64,000 nucleotides of DNA from Corynebacterium terpenotabidum Y-11 (GTDB taxonomy: Bacteria > Actinomycetota > Actinomycetes > Mycobacteriales > Mycobacteriaceae). Every line of letters starts with the position of its first letter. Position 1 is the stretch's first letter. The stretch lies in contig NC_021663.1 in assembly GCF_000418365.1 (NCBI RefSeq), positions 310,001-374,000 on the forward strand, in the 5' to 3' direction. The notes below the pieces were generated by a model, which did not search any database, was not told the DNA's origin, and saw only the letters and a program-made list of their open reading frames with translations. Positions 59,804-64,000 of the stretch are shown in pieces. A program made the position numbers and the translations under genes.

Positions 59804-61096
59804 ATGTCTGTCGCTGTTGTCACCCTCGTTCTCGGGCTCGTGCTGCTGGTTGCCGCCGCGGGCCTGTTCCTGCGTGCCTCGAATCAGGAGCGTGAGGACG
59901 GACCGGCGGCCGAACCGGAGGAGTTGCCCCGCCCGGTCCCGCAGCCGGCGCCGCCGACTCCGGTGACGGAGCCGGTGCCCGCCGAACCGGCGGAACCTGC
60001 CACCGCGTTCAGCGGACGGCGCGGCCGCCGGAACTGGGCGCTGGCCCACAGCTTCGAATACACCCGGGAGGACGCCTTCCTCACCGCCGAATGGCCGGTG
60101 AGCCTGGTCCGGGAGCTGACACCGTCGGACTCCGGCCCGGTCGTCCGCGACCTCGTCTCCGGATTCCTCGACGGTCACCAACTGCACATCGGGGACATCG
60201 CCGGGTCCACCGTCCTGGCCCTGCGTCGGGGCGCCTACTCCCCGGTGGACGTGCACGCCTCCACCACTGCGGCGATGCCCGCAGGGATGCGGCATGACGC
60301 CACCCTGGACCGGGCCCCGTACTCCGTCTACACCACCGATCCCCGCGCCGTCGGCAGGATGACGGACTCCCGGGTGGAGGAGGCCCTGGCGGGGATGGCG
60401 GGGACAGTCACCGACATCGCCTGGTCCGGGGCGTGGGTGGTCGCCCGTTGTGGGCGGAAGACCGAACCCGACCGGTGGGACACCCTGCTCCCGAACCTGG
60501 TCGCGCTCAGCGCGGCCTCCCGCGTCCTGCCGCCGCTGGTGACCTCCGCGACGCTGGATGTGTCTGCCGCGGATCCGACGCGACCCCGACCGGCGACCGG
60601 TGTGCAGATCGATGTCTCGGGCCCGTCGGAGGGGGCCGGACCGGACTCCGAGGAGGCCCCGCGCCCCGGTCATCTGCGGGCCGTCCCCGATGCACCGGCG
60701 TCCGAGCCGACGGACCCCCCGCCCCCGGAGCAGGTGGTCCCGGAGCGGCCGACGGTCGAACGGCCCACGACCCCGGTGGAATTTCCCAGCCGGTCCCAGA
60801 ACCTGGTCTTCGGTGACACCGATCTCGAGGGCACCTGGCCGGAGGACGTGGCCGAGGACGGGCTGACCAGCATTCCCGCGCTGGGGGAGGAGCAGACGGA
60901 CAGTCCCGGTCCGGGCCGTGACGATCCCCGGATCGTCCGCACCGGGGCGTCCGCCACGATCTTCGACGACCCCCAGCAGCCACTCCGGGGTCGGCACCGC
61001 GGTCCGGACGCCCGGCACGCCGGCGTCGACGATGGTGACCGCGACGGTGACTACGATGTGGTGGACCCTGAAGTCGTCGACCCCGATAACATCTGA
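59804..61096 (+). CDS. Hypothetical N-terminally anchored protein upstream of pyrE
   Basis: A 430-residue protein with one N-terminal helix (VAVVTLVLGLVLLVAAAGLFL), a Pro/Glu-rich linker (residues about 30-70), a folded domain (about 75-245) with RRNWALAHSFEYTREDAFL and GTVTDIAWSGAWVVARCGRK, and a long Pro/Asp-rich tail. The folded domain has several Trp and a single Cys, but no known motif. The gene stands between gcvH and pyrE, 34 nt before pyrE, and may be part of the pyrE operon. Function unknown. Confidence 0.72.
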   Translation: MSVAVVTLVLGLVLLVAAAGLFLRASNQEREDGPAAEPEELPRPVPQPAPPTPVTEPVPAEPAEPATAFSGRRGRRNWALAHSFEYTREDAFLTAEWPVSLVRELTPSDSGPVVRDLVSGFLDGHQLHIGDIAGSTVLALRRGAYSPVDVHASTTAAMPAGMRHDATLDRAPYSVYTTDPRAVGRMTDSRVEEALAGMAGTVTDIAWSGAWVVARCGRKTEPDRWDTLLPNLVALSAASRVLPPLVTSATLDVSAADPTRPRPATGVQIDVSGPSEGAGPDSEEAPRPGHLRAVPDAPASEPTDPPPPEQVVPERPTVERPTTPVEFPSRSQNLVFGDTDLEGTWPEDVAEDGLTSIPALGEEQTDSPGPGRDDPRIVRTGASATIFDDPQQPLRGRHRGPDARHAGVDDGDRDGDYDVVDPEVVDPDNI

Positions 61097-61130
61097 TCCA
61101 GACCCCGCCTCCGCCGAAAGGAAGCCGCCC

Positions 61131-61682
61131 ATGAGCGCCCCCACCGTCAACCCTGAGAAGCTGCAGCGTCTCGCTGAGCTCGTCACGGACCTGTCCGTGG
61201 TCCGTGGCCGCGTCACCCTGTCCTCCGGCAAGGAGGCGGACTACTACGTCGACCTGCGTCGGGCGACCCTGCACCGGGAATCTTCCCGGCTCATCGGCGA
61301 ACTGCTGCGCGAACTCACCGCGGACTGGGACTACGTCGCCGTCGGTGGTCTGACCCTCGGTGCCGACCCGGTCGCCACCGCCGTGATGCACACCGGTGAC
61401 GGGGTGGACTCCTTCGTTGTGCGCAAGGAGGCCAAGAAGCACGGGATGCAGCGCCGCATCGAAGGCCCCGACATCGTCGGGAAGCGCGTCCTCGTCGTCG
61501 AGGACACGACCACCACCGGCAACTCCCCGCTCACTGCGGTCGCCGCTGTCCGCGAGGCGGGCGCGACCGTCGTCGGGGTGGCCACCGTGGTCGACCGGGC
61601 GACCGGGGCGAAGGACGTCATCGAGGCCGAGGGCGTGGAGTACCGCAGCCTGCTCGGGCTGGATGACCTCGGTCTGGTCTGA
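61131..61682 (+). CDS. pyrE: Orotate phosphoribosyltransferase
   Basis: A 183-residue enzyme of pyrimidine synthesis that joins orotate and PRPP to OMP. It shows VVRGRVTLSSGKEADYYVDLRRATLH for orotate binding, VGGLTLGADPVATAV, FVVRKEAKKHGMQRRIEGP and the PRPP loop RVLVVEDTTTTGNSPLTAVAAVREAG. AAAGGAAG lies 7 nt before the ATG. Its stop overlaps the start of the YhhN gene (TGATG). Confidence 0.96.
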   Translation: MSAPTVNPEKLQRLAELVTDLSVVRGRVTLSSGKEADYYVDLRRATLHRESSRLIGELLRELTADWDYVAVGGLTLGADPVATAVMHTGDGVDSFVVRKEAKKHGMQRRIEGPDIVGKRVLVVEDTTTTGNSPLTAVAAVREAGATVVGVATVVDRATGAKDVIEAEGVEYRSLLGLDDLGLV

Positions 61683-62359
61683 TGACCGTCTGGTCCCGCG
61701 CCTATCTCGCCGCCGGTGCGGTATCGGTGGTCGCCGCGGCACTGGGACGCCGTGGTGATGTGCTGACCCGCGTGGTGAAACCGACGCTCATGCCGCTGCT
61801 CGCTGCGTCCTCCCCGCAGGTGCGGAAGAATCCGGTGTTGTCCGTGGGCCTCGCCGGTGGCTGGGTCGGCGACATCATTCTCATGGGCGCCGACGGACGC
61901 AGCGACGTGGCCGCCGTCCGTGCGAGGAACCTCAACCGCGGCTCGGCGGCCTTTGCCGTCAACCAGCTCGCCTACATCACCGAACTGTGGCGGCGGGGGC
62001 ACCGGCCGCGGATGACCACGATGGCCCTGCGCGTCCCGGTCTTCGCCTCCGGCGTGGTGACCGCGGCGACCGGGGCACCTGCCGCACTGCCGGCCGCGGT
62101 GGGCTACGGCTCCCTGCTGGCGACGACCTCGGTCCTGGCGTCCGACCCGGAGAAGGGTGGTGCGCGTACCGACCTGGAGGGGATCGGTCTCGGCGGCAAC
62201 CTTTTCGTCCTGTCCGACGGGCTGATCCTCGCCCGGCAGGCGTTCCTCACCGGGGATGCCCCGGTCGTGCGGGTCCTCGACGGGCTCGTCGACGGACTGG
62301 TCATGGCGACCTACGTGGTCGCGCAACTGCTGCTCGTGGAGGGTTTCGCGCGTGACTGA
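61682..62359 (+). CDS. YhhN family membrane protein (lysoplasmalogenase-like)
   Basis: A 225-residue membrane protein with seven to eight short helices. It has VVKPTLMPLLAASSP and GLAGGWVGDIILM, the conserved Lys-Pro and Gly-Asp region of YhhN/TMEM86 proteins, and FAVNQLAYITELWRRG. Family members cleave the vinyl ether of lysoplasmalogens in animals; the bacterial role is less clear. Its ATG overlaps the pyrE stop and its end overlaps the methyltransferase gene by 8 nt, so the three genes form one transcript. Confidence 0.82.
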   Translation: MTVWSRAYLAAGAVSVVAAALGRRGDVLTRVVKPTLMPLLAASSPQVRKNPVLSVGLAGGWVGDIILMGADGRSDVAAVRARNLNRGSAAFAVNQLAYITELWRRGHRPRMTTMALRVPVFASGVVTAATGAPAALPAAVGYGSLLATTSVLASDPEKGGARTDLEGIGLGGNLFVLSDGLILARQAFLTGDAPVVRVLDGLVDGLVMATYVVAQLLLVEGFARD

Positions 62360-63035
62360 ACCCGCATCCGGGAAGGGCCCCACGGAGTGGTCCGCCCACC
62401 CGGTCGGCATCGGGCCGTGGGAGGTGGAGCATCCGGGCGTCCCCAGCCCGCTGGACGGCCCGGACGCCGACCGCTACGACCCGGAGCTGCTGGCCGACGG
62501 TGACCGCCGCAATGTGGTGGACGCCTACCGGTACTGGCGGCGGTCGGCCATCGTCGCCGACATCGACACCCGACGTCACACCCTGCACATCGCCATCGAG
62601 AATTTCGGGAACGACGCCAATATCGGCACCGTCGTGCGCACCGCGAACGCCTTCGCGGTCGACACCGTCCATATCGTGGGCAGGAAGCGGTGGAACCGGC
62701 GCGGTGCGATGGTCACCGACCGCTACCAGCATCTGGAACATCATCCGGACACGACCTCGGTGATGGACTACGCCGCTGACCACGGCCTCACCGTCGTCGC
62801 GGTGGACAACACCCCCGGATCGGTGCCACTGGAGACCGCGGAGCTGCCGGAGCGGTGTCTGCTCCTCTTCGGACAGGAAGGGCCCGGTGTCACCCCGGAA
62901 GCCCAGGCCGGGGCAGCGATGACCGTTTCCATCGCCCAGTTCGGTTCGACTCGGTCGATCAACGCGGGGGTGGCGGCGGGGATCGCGATGCACGCCTGGA
63001 TCCGTCGGCACGCCGACCTCGACGCCGCCTGGTAG
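62352..63035 (+). CDS. SpoU/TrmH family RNA 2'-O-methyltransferase
   Basis: A 227-residue SPOUT methyltransferase. The catalytic Arg block is IAIENFGNDANIGTVVRTANAF, with knot motifs LLFGQEGPGV and IAQFGSTRSINAGVAAGIAMHAW, which bind S-adenosylmethionine. It methylates a ribose in tRNA or rRNA; the exact position is unknown. The N-terminal 75 residues are an extension with no known domain. The GTG at 62352 lies inside the end of the YhhN gene. Confidence 0.92.
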   Translation: MTEPASGKGPTEWSAHPVGIGPWEVEHPGVPSPLDGPDADRYDPELLADGDRRNVVDAYRYWRRSAIVADIDTRRHTLHIAIENFGNDANIGTVVRTANAFAVDTVHIVGRKRWNRRGAMVTDRYQHLEHHPDTTSVMDYAADHGLTVVAVDNTPGSVPLETAELPERCLLLFGQEGPGVTPEAQAGAAMTVSIAQFGSTRSINAGVAAGIAMHAWIRRHADLDAAW

Positions 63036-63045
63036 AAACGGTCCC

Positions 63046-64000
63046 ATGGACGAGATCTGGGACCATCGCGCCGATCTGGCGGAACAGGCCGTCATCGAGC
63101 GGCATGTCGCCAGGCTGTGGGGGATCCCGAAGACCACGCTCGGTGTCATCGCCTGGCCGCCGACCACCCGGGACAAGTTCTTCTACCACTGGCACTACTG
63201 GTGGCAGGCTCATTTCATCGACTGCCAGGTGGACGCCGCCACCCGCCGGGAGACCGGCCACCGGCTCCGGCGGATCCGGCGCACCATCCGCGGTATGCGG
63301 ATCCGTAATCAGCGTCCGCTGCCGCACAATGACTTCTACGATGACCGGACCTGGCTGGCGCTGGCCATGCACCGCACCCAGGATCTGCCGAGGTACGGGA
63401 CGGTGCGCTACCTGCCCGGCCTGGACGCCAGCGTGTTCGCCGGCGTGGATCCGCTGATCGGAGCCTGCCCGTGGAAGGTGGACGGGACCTTCTACAATGT
63501 GCCGACCAATGGGCCGCTGGCGATCCTCGCGGCCCGGACCGGCCGGACTGACCTGGCGGCCCAGCTCATCGACTGGATCTACCCGCGGCTCATCAACGCC
63601 GACGGGCTGGTGATGGACGGGGTGCAGTTGCGCGTCCACGGCGAGGACGCCCTGGCGGACATCCACACCTACAACCAGGGCGTGGTGCTCGGCGCACTGG
63701 TTGAGCTGGCGCGGGCGGAACGCGCTGCCGCCGGGGTCGCCGTCGACGCGGTCGATGAGGTGGGGATGGAGTACATCACCCGCGTCCACCACCTGGTGCA
63801 GGCGGTGGCGGCGCATGCGGCGACGACGGACGGCGTCATCGACCTCGGCAACGGGCGCGGTAACGGCGGTGGCGACGGCGGCCTGTTCAAGGGGATCCTG
63901 GCGCGCTACCTCGCCCTCGTTGTCACGGATCTGCCCGGGGATGACAAGCTGTCCCGGGCGACCCGGCAGCTGGCGAAGCGGCTGATCATCCAGTCAGCGG
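63046..64000 (+). CDS. Glycoside hydrolase family 76 (alpha-1,6-mannanase-like), 5' part only
   Basis: The first 318 codons of a gene that runs off the right edge. The encoded protein has no signal peptide. It contains NDFYDDRTWLALAMHR, whose Asp-Asp pair matches the GH76 catalytic motif, WKVDGTFYNVPTNGPLAILAAR, and HTYNQGVVLGALVELAR, all GH76 landmarks. The family cleaves alpha-1,6-mannan, which in corynebacteria is the backbone of lipomannan. The ATG at 63046 follows the methyltransferase stop by 10 nt. The absence of a signal suggests cytoplasmic action. Confidence 0.88.
   Translation, partial: MDEIWDHRADLAEQAVIERHVARLWGIPKTTLGVIAWPPTTRDKFFYHWHYWWQAHFIDCQVDAATRRETGHRLRRIRRTIRGMRIRNQRPLPHNDFYDDRTWLALAMHRTQDLPRYGTVRYLPGLDASVFAGVDPLIGACPWKVDGTFYNVPTNGPLAILAARTGRTDLAAQLIDWIYPRLINADGLVMDGVQLRVHGEDALADIHTYNQGVVLGALVELARAERAAAGVAVDAVDEVGMEYITRVHHLVQAVAAHAATTDGVIDLGNGRGNGGGDGGLFKGILARYLALVVTDLPGDDKLSRATRQLAKRLIIQSA

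Overview
The window is GC-rich chromosomal DNA of an actinobacterium, most probably a Corynebacterium. Supporting signs are an HspR/HAIR-controlled dnaK-grpE, dnaJ-hspR and clpB set with SigH-type promoters, a LysI-like basic amino acid permease, an AlaT-type aminotransferase, a DUF222/13E12-type HNH protein, a cytosolic-looking GH76 protein, a dUMP-forming dCTP deaminase of the mycobacterial type and many GTG starts. Species cannot be fixed from the sequence. No integrase, transposase, phage gene or CRISPR array is visible.

Layout. 1-4.8 kb: end of a GH3 hydrolase gene, a VanW-family cell-envelope protein, a DHA2-type MFS exporter, and two fluoride-channel subunits behind a likely fluoride riboswitch. 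4.8-5.3 kb: a gene-free stretch with a perfect 19-bp inverted repeat and several hairpins. 5.3-15.5 kb: a minus-strand exopolysaccharide operon of the Wzx/Wzy type. It holds an initiating sugar-phosphate transferase, a GT4 transferase, one open frame joining a polymerase-like membrane domain to a Wzc-like tyrosine kinase, an acyltransferase, a flippase, a pyruvyl transferase, a tyrosine phosphatase and a YdcF-like protein. A long leader with G-rich repeats on the template strand precedes it. 15.6-18.2 kb: dcd, tRNA-Gly(CCC), tRNA-Thr(GGT) and a UDP-sugar dehydrogenase that can feed the polymer.

18.1-23.5 kb: a minus-strand cluster with alaT, a histidine kinase, a 55-residue secreted two-cysteine peptide and a response regulator. 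The peptide gene lies between kinase and regulator, and this is the strongest candidate for an undescribed signalling unit. A membrane protein and an alpha/beta hydrolase lie upstream. 23.5-31.6 kb: the chaperone region, where two minus-strand genes (a Tat-exported clan-A glycoside hydrolase and an unknown protein) separate dnaK-grpE from dnaJ-hspR; each half has its own SigH-type promoter and HAIR site.

31.6-48.3 kb: mixed metabolic and envelope genes: DoxX, patatin, a TetR-controlled pair of HXXEE membrane proteins, an HNH protein, a LysI-like permease, an S33 peptidase, exonuclease III, a luciferase-like flavin enzyme with a palindromic operator, an FAD monooxygenase, an EspC-like/DUF1023 pair with two DnaA-box-like sites in its promoter region, a SulP transporter, a nitrilase-fold hydrolase and a flavohaemoprotein-like reductase whose globin half looks degenerate. 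48.4-54.8 kb: clpB, a TRIC-type channel, a rhodanese and an EIIA-like protein that both lack the usual catalytic residue, a membrane protein and a short-chain dehydrogenase. 54.9-64 kb: a tandem glycine riboswitch with gcvP-gcvT-gcvH, then a membrane protein, pyrE, a YhhN protein, a SpoU methyltransferase and the start of a GH76 gene that runs off the window.
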